This document shows, in pieces, positions 32,701 to 42,600 of a stretch of DNA of 64,000 bases. The stretch lies in assembly GCA_905221605.1 (NCBI GenBank), contig CAJNDS010002591.1, forward strand, positions 192,679 to 256,678. Direction: 5' to 3'. The notes below the pieces were generated by a model. The model was not told where the DNA came from, did not search any database, and saw only the letters and a program-made list of their open reading frames with translations. The position numbers were made by a program, and so were the translations under genes. The stretch's first letter is position 1. Every line of letters starts with the position of its first letter. Origin of the DNA: Symbiodinium natans. Taxonomy: Eukaryota > Sar > Dinophyceae > Suessiales > Symbiodiniaceae.

Positions 32701-35377
32701 CACAGAAAGGCACACAGCGACAAAATGAAGGCAGCAACCCAACAGACGAAAAAATTAAGCACAGAGGCAAAGCACAGAACACCCAGCAGCAACGAAAAAT
32801 GAAGCACAGAAAAAGAAAGACATGCACCCGCAAACCTACTTTGCAACTACAAATTCACACACACACATCTACAACACTCTTGCACATGCACACTCAGAAA
32901 AACAGCTGAAACCACAAAATGCACATTTCTATGGATGTCTTTAAGTTCCGATTGCAATTTCTTTCACTGTCTTTCTGGTCAATCGACAGCTTACCGGACT
33001 TACCAAAAACACTTGCTAAACGATCTGTTTTTCTCAAAATTCTCTCTTTCTGAAGCTTGCAACCGAGAGATCATTCCAACAAAAAATACAGAAAACATTG
33101 AACAAAACAAGAGAAAATTCTTTTTTAGACGGGCGAAGGAAAAACCAATGTTTTTGCAGTTCTTGCTAACATTGAAAAAAACAACAATCACACTGACCTC
33201 TCATCATGGCCAGAAGGACTTGAGAGTCGCCCAGCCTCGATTTCCATTCCCATTCGACTTTTTTTGACAAAGCTTCGATTGCGTGCTCTTGTCTTTGATT
33301 TTCCAAAATGGCCAAACAGAAATTCAAGGCACACTGAAATTTGAGAGAAGATTGAGCAGAACTCTGCTTTCTTTTTCAGGCTGGGTGCCCTCAATTCTTT
33401 GTCTTTCGTTTTTGGTTGCGTGTTGCAATTCTTCCCTGGATTCAGCACCATTCAACAAATTTTCAAAATTTCTGAAGTTTCCGAAAATGTTGAAAAAACC
33501 CTTAAAATCAACACTTGATCAGTTAAAGTTGTTGAATTTACTCTGGTGTTTCGCTCGCTTCGCTCGCACTTATTCACATTCTGGTAATACACTTTGCAGA
33601 ATCAACACCACGGTTGAACTTGTCTCGTCCTGCAGTTGATTTCTGTCCAAACGGCACTGTCAGAGGCTTTTAAAAACACTTGTTTCAAAGCATTGAACTT
33701 TTCCAAGCTGCAGTTTCCACCGATGTTGACGCTGCACCCTTCTTTTCTCCTCTTCTGCCTTCAGGCCTTGCACCAAAACCTGGAGAATCTGAAACCCAAG
33801 ATGAGGGGCAGCAAAACTGATCGAAAAGGTAGGGAAGCTCCAGTGACCTCCACAGTTAGAGAAAGTTCCGGTTCCAAACAAGTTCACACTTTGCCGCCTT
33901 GCTGCCTGCGGTTCTAATTTTGGGGGAAGACTGACACAGGACTTAGACTGGAACCGACTGAGAGGCTTATTTGTTTTACTCGCAACGAGGAGCTGTGAAA
34001 GCCAGATCTGGCTTCCCGTGTGTAAAAAAAACGCCACAACTGGGCCCAAAAATGGCTCCTAAACTTGGGTTCCAATTTGAGGCTCCAACCTGGGTGGCCT
34101 TGTATGTTCACACAGGAAATCCAAAATCTAGGGCCCGTTTTCGGTGCCCAGAATTGAGCTGCTTTTGGAACCCATTTGAGTTTAATAACAATTGAAATCA
34201 ACTCACAGACAAACAAGATTTTTTCTATTCGATACTGTTTGCATCAACACTCAAGAAAACAAAAAACGCCGTCGATACGCGTGTTCTTGGCTAAACTTGT
34301 CTTTAGCTGGCATTCAAGACAAAGCACTCTTGCATTGTTCGCGTGCGATCTTTCTCGCACTGTGGAGGTTACTTCGGCTTCCCTTCCTTTTGGAGTTAAT
34401 TTCTTGCCCTCTTTTTGTGTCTCCAAATCCACACACCTTTTACCACCCACACACTTCCACACTTGAACAGCCAGCAGAACCCAGCCGACATACACGCAAA
34501 CGCACACCACCCACCAAAGCCACTTTGCACCCACATAATGACACACACCACACTCCATAACACACTGTCAAAACTCCGAAACCACAACACACCCATTCAC
34601 AATTGAAAAAACAAGGTAAACACACACAGACACTTGCAAGGTCATTGTTTTTTTATTTGGTGTCACTTCTGAGACTCCATGCGTTACCACCCTTTACCCA
34701 CACACTGAAACTTTCCTTGCACACTGAAGCCAAAGACATGCACCCGCACTTTGCAACCACAAATGCTTACACACACACATCCACAACACTCTTGTGCATG
34801 CACACACAGAAAAACAGCCGAAACCACAAAATGCACATTCTTATGGATCTCTTAAGTTCCGATTGCAATTTTTTCACTGTCTTTCTGGTCAATCGACAGC
34901 TTACCGGGCTGACAGCACTCACCAAAACACTTGCTGAACGATCTGTTTGTGTTTTAGTTCAGGGCGGTTTCTCGAAACTCTCTCTTTCTGAAGCTTGCAA
35001 CTCAACTGAGAGATCATCCCAACAAAAAACCATTGAACAAAAGCAAGAGTTCAGACGGGCGAAGGCAATTTGAACTGAAAAAAACAAAAAGTGTTGCTGT
35101 GTATGAATCTGCTGCTGAATCTGAAGAAAATTGTCTGAGTGTCACGACTCTGGCTTCTTTCCAGTGTTTTCTCGATTTCTCCAAAGTTCAAAAAGAAAAA
35201 CCAATGTTTTTGCAGTTCTTGCTAACATTGAAAAAAAGATCACACTGACCTCTCATCATGGCCAGAACGACTTGAGAGTCGCCCAGCCTCGATTTCCATT
35301 CCATTCGACTTTTTTGACAAATTCTCTTGTCTTTGATTCTCCAAAATGGCCAAACAGAAATTCAAGGCACACTGAAC
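29759..35377. repeat. AT-rich ~2.0-kb tandem repeat, array II
   Basis: It begins mid-unit at AAACAAGATTTTTTCTATTC, the exact continuation of the sequence left at 9628. That fragment stops at 29897 and units follow at 29898-31753 (1,856 bp), 31754-33853 (2,100 bp) and 33854-35377 (truncated). Units differ by indels in the CA-rich segment and by an extra AAAATG(C)-rich stretch at 32590-32830. No gene is supported. The longest frames repeat in register with the array. Confidence 0.9.
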
Positions 35378-36269
35378 TCCACACGGTTTACAAGAGAGTG
35401 CCCGCAATACAAGAGTCAGAAGATCCTCCTTATCGAAAGCAGTGGAAGCGTTGCTAAGACAAAGTGACTTGCAGGGGTGCAGAGCAGAAAGGTGGCATGC
35501 TTGCCGCATCAGGTACGACATGACTCACAGCCGATATTCCTGTCACTGACTTACTGCCAGGGGCCATTCCAGCCGTCCTCCTAACTTGCAAACCAGCTAG
35601 CTAGTTGCGCCACCTTGGTTTTTGGCAGCACCCCACAGCATATTAGCAGCTGTCTTGATTTGCCAGGATTGGACCTTCCATCAGCTTTGTGCCAATCGGA
35701 AAAGGTTGCAACTCCTTTGAGTGCAAAGAGTCAGGCATTGTGGGAACCCGGTGGCAATACATTTTGACAGGGGCTGTTGAGTTGTTGCTTGGTAGCCTTG
35801 CAAACACAGAGCTGTCCAAAGCAACAAGTTTTGCAAAAACTTCTTTTGCACAGCCTTTGAGACGCCTCTTAGAAGCGAAACTTCAAAGTGTTCGTGTCAT
35901 ATGCCTTTAATCTGCAAATGCTTACAAATATTTTTTGGGGAGTTTAGGTTTTTTGGGTGCAAGCCTTCTTATTTCCCGTAAACAACCTAGACGTGTTACG
36001 CATTCTGTTTTGGGATCGAGAGCGACCCATGTAACCTGATGTTCTCCTAGTCGCACATGCTTGAACGTTTAGAGCTCAAGTCACTGAGTTCAGAAACACA
36101 TAGTCGCAGATCATTGACGAGGCGGAATGTTACAACTGCTGCAATGCAGCATAAAACTGCTTGGATGTCATGCACATCTAGTCCATCTGACCTGTCCGAA
36201 CCGCGATATGCCACTTCACTTGTCTGGAACTCCAACGACAATGCGGGTGGTCAGAACTTGGACACAAAT
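35378..36269. other. Interval without recognised gene
   Basis: The satellite stops abruptly after AAGGCACACTGAA. The following DNA is non-repetitive, with short frames only. The end (36050-36269) may contain more eroded exons of the kelch-like sequence that follows, but no repeat could be confirmed. Confidence 0.45.
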
Positions 36270-36851
36270 GAAGCCTTGATCTGTGCATGCGATGCCGCGA
36301 AGAACTGTTGGAGCAGTCGATTCAAGCGACTCCCACAGCCCGCTGGAGCCACGTGGCCGTGTGGGATTCCGGCAGCAAGAAGATGCTCTTCGGTGTCAAT
36401 CCAGTTGTCAGACCTATGGGAGTTTGACTACGACCAAGAAGCCTGGAATGAGCTGTCGCCCAGCGGTACCAGTCCCTCCGCGCGGGAAGGTCATGCAGCA
36501 GTTTGGGATCAGCCAGCTACTTCGATGTTCATCTTCGGGTGGCACCGATGGATCTTCTAACCTTGACAGCTTGTTTCTTGGGATGTTGGGAATAGTTTTC
36601 GATTTTTTGGGTACTTTAATTCCTAAGAAACAGCAACTATTTTTATTCTTGCTAGGGATCCAAAATCATCAAAGTCAGTAAAAAGGTTTCAGTATGATGC
36701 AGCTGCAAACGCATGGACGGTGCTGGAGAGTGGAGCTTCCGTGCGAGCCTATCACTCAGCAGCCTGGGATGGGAGCCAGATGTACATCTTCGGGGGTTGG
36801 AACGGGCAGCAGGTCCTAAATGATGTGTGGGTATATCGCACTTCAACATGA
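36270..36851 (+). pseudogene. Kelch-repeat protein, frameshifted remnant
   Basis: Pieces of at least three kelch blades occur in changing frames. 36341-36400 reads RWSHVAVWDSGSKKML. 36410-36535 reads LSDLWEFDYDQEAWNELSPS and then SAREGHAAVWD...MFIFG. After a break near 36540 comes GGTDGSSNLDSLF. 36687-36848 reads FQYDAAANAWTVLE, YHSAAWDGSQMYIFGGWNG and VLNDVWVYRTST. The pattern 'WxxL...R..H..v(W)D....mfiFGG' is typical of kelch beta-propellers. At least two single-base frameshifts and an intron-like gap (36580-36686) separate the pieces. It is most likely a dead gene, unless the shifts are sequencing errors. Confidence 0.6.
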
Positions 36852-36859
36852 ACGACCAC

Positions 36860-37400
36860 GCAAGACTTCTACATCAAGTACAAGCACTTCCACTTCCACT
36901 TCCAGCACAACCAGCTCTGTCTCCAGCACAAGTACAACATCTTCCACTAGCACGACGAGTATCTCGGCAACAACATCCGTCACAACAACAACCTCCGTCA
37001 CGACAACGACAAGCCAACGACTTCCTCCACGGTCAGCTCCACCAGCACCCGCAGCACATCCAGCACAACCTCCACCACAACCACCTCCTCGATCAGCTCC
37101 ACCAGCAGCACTTCCACCAGCAGCACTTCCACCAGCAGCACCTCCACCAGCACCCGCAGCACCTCCACCACAACCTCTGGCACCACCACCTCGTCGCTCA
37201 GCTCCACCAGCAGCACCTCCACCAGCACCCGCAGCACTTCCACCACAACCTCCAGCACAACCACCTCCTCGGCAGCTCCACTAGCGGTACTTCCACAGCA
37301 CCCACAGCACATTGCACAACTTCCAGCACCACTACGTCAATTTCCACGTCATCAACACTGACGTCATCAACGTCATCCAGCAGCACCACAGGATCGACTT
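36860..37400 (+). repeat. Ser/Thr-codon minisatellite (TCCACCAGCAGCACT-like)
   Basis: A run of ACTTCCACTTCC, then CTCCACCAGCAGCAC units ~15-36 bp long, directly downstream of the kelch remnant. One frame encodes an almost pure Ser/Thr tail, a common partner of kelch repeats in dinoflagellate proteins. It switches frame near 37010, so the tail is also broken. Confidence 0.7.
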
Positions 37401-37524
37401 GAACTGCTGCTGAAACGAGTCTCACACCAACCTCCACAACATCTTCGACCCAACTCTTGAAGCCTGCCGAAAGAGCTGCACGCACGGGCTTGGGGATGAG
37501 GACCAGTACTCGCAAAGCAGAATC

Positions 37525-37682
37525 TGAAGCTTGCAACTCAACCGAGAGATCATTCCGACAAAAAACAAGGCAAGAGAAAAATTCTTTTCAGACGGGCAAA
37601 GGCAATTTGAACTAAAAAAAAAAAAAAAGTGTTGCTGTGTATGACTCTGCTGCTGAATCTGAAGAAAATTGTCTGAGTTTTG
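37525..37682 (+). repeat. Fragment of the ~2.0-kb satellite
   Basis: GAAGCTTGCAACTCAACCGA through GAATCTGAAGAAAATTGTCT matches the segment at 8330-8475, with small deletions. It is an isolated piece outside the arrays. Confidence 0.8.
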
Positions 37683-38229
37683 GGAAAAGGAAAGCTCGGC
37701 GGGCCTGAAATCTGACACTAAGACCTGCGATGCCTTCAGGGCAGCATACCATGTGGCAATTTGTCAGGTTCGGTAAAGGAGCTAAGCCGTTTTCTTGTGT
37801 CCCAATGGTACAGCCGTTCTTCTCGGCCACGGCACGAAGGTGACAGGCCTGAGAGCACTTTTTTAATTCCAATGATTGTGTGAAATTCAGAAGGTATCCG
37901 CAAGAAGAACACCTGTTCAAATAGAGAAACACACACACTCAACTTGTTGCGAATAACCCACCGGAAGCAACTTCCAAACCCTGCAGCTCTGTTTTGATTT
38001 TGGGTTTCGGGTTAAGGAAGGAGTAGTTGGAACTGTTAGGTCTTACGGTCTTACCTGGGGGTTTCCGAAAATGGGGACACCCCAGTTTGGAAATCCTTTT
38101 AGAAGATTTTCTTCTATTTAAGGTTCCCTTCTTTGGAAAATACCCACATGCGTGCAACCAGTACTGCACGACAGAAAGCTTCATCCACAAGAACGCGAGC
38201 GTCTGCACAGGGCTGCTGGCAATTGGGTT
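37683..38229. other. Interval without recognised gene
   Basis: A minus-strand frame around 37930-37700 has a Cys-containing peptide (NRCSSCGYLLNFTQSLELKK) and looks better than random, but no family, start or splice evidence supports it. Confidence 0.35.
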
Positions 38230-38395
38230 TTGAGGTTTGAGGTTCTGGGGCTTAGGTCAAGGGTTTGCGGCTTGGAAATGTAGGGGGTCAGAAGTGCATC
38301 TCCACCGTTCTGCAGGGTTTTAGAGTTTGGGGTTTTGGGTTTTGGTTTGGGGTTTTGGGGTGCAGGGTGTGCTGCAGGGTTCAGCCAAATTCGAG
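38230..38395. repeat. Degenerate TTTAGGG/TTTGGGG-like tract
   Basis: Words such as GGGTTTTGAGGTTTGAGG and TTTGGGGTTTTGGGTTTTGG resemble eroded telomere-type repeats like those in the introns at both ends of the window. Confidence 0.6.
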
Positions 38396-38534
38396 TGACT
38401 AAATCACTGCAGCTGGAACTTGCCCCATCATTCCCGTTGCGATTATTCTTCTTAATAACAATTATTGTTGACTGGCGTCCTCTTCAAGGTCAAGGCCAAT
38501 AAGACCTTGTCCGACGAAAAGGTCCATTAAAGTT

Positions 38535-38632
38535 CAGGTTAAGATGTTCCACCCCCCATATGACCGTTTCTAAAAGGGATTACACAACCCTTATGAAATT
38601 CCTACTCAGGGCTGTGAGTCTAAGAGAAACGT
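38535..38632. mobile_element. Possible GGGATTAC-family palindromic element, copy 2
   Basis: The core CTAAAAGGGATTACACAACC matches the cores at 3923 and 60064. Inverted arms are weak here, so it is an eroded or doubtful member. Confidence 0.3.
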
Positions 38633-38886
38633 CCCAAAGTTTCGGGTTCATGGACTTGATGCGAGGTTTCTGATCGTGGCAAACTTCTGAAGAGGATCCT
38701 TAGAAGCAGTGGGTGGGCTGGTTTGCAAGAAGAGCAGGTAGGCACTCAACTTTGGGTGCGGGCCTGGTTGTCTCCGGGCCAAGACCTTCAAGGCATCGTT
38801 AGCTGGAGATTAGGGCTTAGCCAGATGGATCTCCAAGGGACTTGAGCTGGTGCCAGGAGCCTTTGCAGGTGGAGGGGTTTGGGGTG

Positions 38887-39267
38887 TGGAAGATTGTGGC
38901 TGATCAGTGATGTTTTTGTCATGTTTTGGATCAGCTTGTATAGGTTTGTTTTGCTTCGGAGTGATTGGGAATCCGTGTCATCCCATCCTCGATGGTTTAT
39001 GCCTCGTTGATTTCCAAGGAAATCATACGAGTGTGTTTTTGCCCAATACGCTATTTAAAGTGAGTGTGCAGTGTGTAGGAACTTCATTTTGAAGCTGAGT
39101 TTAAGCTCACAAGAGAGAATTCGTTTAGTTTGTGCACTTCGTGACTTTTGGCTCATGGCTCAAGTGGCTCTGACTGTGAAAAAGAGAGAGCTGTCCGCAC
39201 TTGTGTGAGAGGTCAGGGTTCGTGCTTTCAAGGGAAAAGGTACCAGAGGGACCTTCGGTTTTTCACG
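38887..39267 (+). mobile_element. 5' LTR of Ty1/copia element
   Basis: It begins TGGAAGATTG and ends TTTTTCA(CG), giving TG...CA ends. It matches the 3' LTR at 48420-48793 with only about three substitutions plus one 7-bp indel (TGGCTCA present here, absent there). CGCTATTTAAAGTGAG near 39049 is a plausible TATA-like promoter element. The 5-bp flanks of the two LTRs do not match, so no target-site duplication is visible. Confidence 0.9.
39146..39164 (+). promoter_or_regulatory. Possible dinoflagellate spliced-leader relic in 5' LTR
   Basis: TTTTGGCTCATGGCTCAAG resembles two nested ends of the 22-nt dinoflagellate spliced leader, whose last 12 bases are TTTTGGCTCAAG. The 3' LTR has that exact 12-mer at 48679-48690. 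It lies ~95 nt downstream of the TATA-like box. Descent from a trans-spliced transcript is inference; a chance 12-mer is possible. Confidence 0.4.
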
Positions 39268-39279
39268 TGGTAGCGGAGC
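39268..39279 (+). promoter_or_regulatory. Primer-binding site
   Basis: TGGTAGCGGAGC directly follows the 5' LTR. It resembles TGGTATCAGAGC, the initiator-tRNA-Met-complementary site used by many copia elements. The identity of the tRNA primer is inferred. Confidence 0.75.
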
Positions 39280-39305
39280 TTGTGCCTTGTGGTACGAGCC
39301 CGTGT

Positions 39306-39671
39306 ATGGTCTTTGGTTGTCTGTCAGGACTCTGTGAGTGCCTGGAGGCAAGTTTGGGTTTGGAGCCCAGACTGCCAGTGGACCGGAATCTCTTGTACTC
39401 GGACCGTGTAAGTGAGTACCGGGAAGCCTATCCTGTGAGGAGGCGGATCCGGACTCATCAGGCTTGGAAGCAGTTGGTTCAGCGGCTGTTGAGGCACTTT
39501 GGAGCCCGGGCAAGGTGGTTTGTCTGGAACTGGATTGGTTGTGACCGATCTTGGAGGAATACGGTGCTTGGTAGAGTAGAACTAAGGTTCTTCAGGAGCC
39601 TGGACCATCTGGTGTTGGTGAGAGAATTTTCGCCAGAAGACGTTGTGGAGAGACTGCAGGCTGGAGCCTGA
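39306..39671 (+). CDS. Leader ORF upstream of the copia polyprotein
   Basis: An ATG-started frame of 121 residues (MVFGCLSGLCECLEASLGLE and on) ends 11 nt before the polyprotein ATG and in a different frame. Its middle is Trp/Arg-rich and helix-like (RRIRTHQAWKQLVQRLLRHF). The same frame stays open back into the LTR (to 39201). It could be a small leader protein, a translation-control uORF or chance. I know of no family for it. Confidence 0.3.
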   Translation: MVFGCLSGLCECLEASLGLEPRLPVDRNLLYSDRVSEYREAYPVRRRIRTHQAWKQLVQRLLRHFGARARWFVWNWIGCDRSWRNTVLGRVELRFFRSLDHLVLVREFSPEDVVERLQAGA

Positions 39672-39682
39672 GTTCAGGAACT

Positions 39683-42600
39683 ATGTTGAATACATCCCCA
39701 CGACATACCAGTGGAGCTCATGTGAGGAGTCCAAGAGGTGGACGAGAGCGTGGAAGCTCTGTGCCCATCATGGATGCTGAGACAAGGCGAAGGGTAGACC
39801 CTTTTCCGGGTTTGGGAAATCCCAACCCACTGTGGGTGCAAGGTTTGGCACAAGGAAGCCAACCTGTGTATGGCCCAGTGCCCAGAGGTCGAACTCCCGC
39901 CAGAAGCCCTCATGGGGTAGCTACTGGAGCACCCCAACAGACAATGGGAGGCCCTTCGTTTCCCCCTGGTTTGCCTCAGCAAGCGGTAGGAAGTCCTTCG
40001 TTACCACCAGGACTATCCACTGGACCTCCTCAACCTGTGGTGACACCATCACAAACATCACCCGACGTGCAAGGGTTGACGAGACAAGTGCGAGAATTGG
40101 AAAGCATGATGCAGCAACTGGTTGTGCAGCAACAGCAGTTTATGCAAACGATGACTTCGTCCATGGTGCAGCAACAGCAGCAGCATCAGCAGTGGATGAT
40201 ACAGCAGCATCAGCAACAGCAGCCACAGCAACAGCAACAGGTGAATCCCCCCTTACCTCAGGATGGTGTTCCTGAGAACATGCCCAGTTCTTCTTCGGGA
40301 TGTCAAGGTGCATCGCCAGTGGGTACTCCTGCGAAGGGGACCCAGCTTTTTCGGATGGCGAGCCCAAGTCCCCCACTGAGACCTCCACCTCTGGAGCAAG
40401 AAAGGGAAAGGGATGTGTTTGCTCGATCGGACAAATGGTTGCCCAGTTTGCCGACCATTGACTTTTCGTCTTGGAAGGATCGCATCTCTGAAGCTCTTGG
40501 ATTCTTGACCTGGATGGAGAAGCTGACCAGTTGGGTTGGTTTGGGTTCAGAAGTGTTTCCCAATGAGCTCATGCATGCGGTGAAGACTCAAGAAGAGTCT
40601 CGGCTGAAACAGGATCGACTTACTGTGGAGCAACAGAAGAGGTCGACGAGGCTGATGCACATCCTGCGACAGACTTTTGCAAATCATGAGAAGAGTTCTC
40701 TGATTTTGCAGACATATGTTGAAAGTGAGAGCACTTATCAACAATCTGGTTTTGTGGCTTTGAGATTGCTGGCGAAGGAGTTTTGCCTGAAGTCGCGAGC
40801 TGAATGCCTGTTCTTTCGGTCGCAGCTGGTGAATCAAACCGTGAAAGCACCCAGTATTCCGGAGATCATTCGAAAGATTGAGCATGAGTTGAACAAGTAC
40901 ACCAAGCTGCTCAATAGTCTTGATCCCGATGTGCATGCTGGTGGTTTGCAGATCCAAGAAGCGGATTCGGTTATGGTTTTGCTGCGCAGTTTGCCAGATC
41001 GGTGTAGAAGCCATTGCTTGTTGCATGGCGATAGTGAATCGTTTGAAGATCTGAAAAGAGTTGCTCTGAAGTTTGAGGTGCAACAAAGGGTGTGGTCAGA
41101 AGCCCCTGGCACGAAGCTTCAACCTTTTCGAGATCCCAATGAGGGAAAGGGCAACGAAGGAAAACCAAAAGGCAAAGGAAAGGAACAGAAAGGCAAGCGC
41201 GAATCAAGCAAAGGTGCTGGCAAACGAGCTTCAAGCCAGAACAAGAAGGATGTGGAGTGCTATGTGTGTGGTGGAAAGGGACATTATGCCCGCGATTGCT
41301 GGTATAAGGAGGGAGATTCAGGCAAGAAGCCCAATTCCCCCAATGCTAAGGCGAAAGCCAAGGCAAAAGGAGATCCCAAGAAGAAGCCCGAAAAGGGAAA
41401 GCCCAAAGGAAAAGGCAAAGGAAAGGGGAAGACAGTTGCTGAAGTCTCCCAAGAGGGTGAGTCGAGTGACTACCAGCTAACTGGAGGTGAATGGAATGAA
41501 CCTGAGTCAGAGGCCCGAGTGGAATCTGTGTTGCAACCTCTGGAAGGATTGCTCGATGAAGTGAGAAAAGAGTGGATTCCCCGGAGTACTGATGAGATAG
41601 ATTGGTCATGGGAAGTTGAGACGAGAGTCCGGATTGCCGAGTTGGAGCATCGGATCTCTACCGATTTATCTCAGATGTTGCCATCTAAGTCAGTTCGGTC
41701 TTTGATGAAACCTCCGATGAATCAAGTCAAAAGCATGGAAAAGGATGATGCAAGCAAATGGTGGTTGATTGACTCAGGAGCATCGGTGACTGTGATTGCG
41801 AAAAGATACTTGGATGAGTTCCAGATCTTGGATCGGAAGGCGTTGGGACCTAATGAGAGGTACTCAGCAGCCAACGATACCCCGGTGAATGTCTTCGAGC
41901 GAGTTCGCATCCGAGCCTTGCTGCCTATGTATGAAGGAAAGCAGTATCTTGGTTTGACATCGGTGTGTGTGACTGGAGTTGTAGCAGATGTGGCTCACAA
42001 CATCTTGAGCACCGAGCAGATGGTGAATACTGGTTGGGAAGTGAAGTTCACTCGAAGAGAGATTTCGCTGCGACACGAGAAGAAAGGAGTCATGGGATAT
42101 GGAGTATCCTGGGCTGGATGTCCTTGGATCTACCTGCAAGGTGATGCTGGAAAGCGAAAGAAAGTAACCTTTGGAAGAACTGAGGTTCGACCCATGGATG
42201 TGGATGATGGCCAACGACCGATGGAGGTTGATCAGATGCAGTCAGTGCAGTCAATGACCAAGAAAAAGCAAGAAGAAATGGAGCTGCATCGGATGCGAGG
42301 CCACATTCCTTTTTCGTCCGAATGTCCTCATTGTCGGATGACAAGAGGAACAACCCAGCATCGTCGGACCAAGGATGCTCAAGACCGACCCGTGGCGTTG
42401 CAAGCAGATTTCTGCTTCATCAACCTGGTAACTGGTACTTTTGCGAAAGACCAGCCGACGGCTCCCAACATGAAAGTACTGGTCATGACTGAAATGTCAA
42501 CCAGAATGATTGGATGTCTGTTGGTAGGGACCAATGCTGACAATACCTCCAGCTGGATTCGTTATTGGATGAATGCTTTCGGACTGGACATTGCAGGGTC

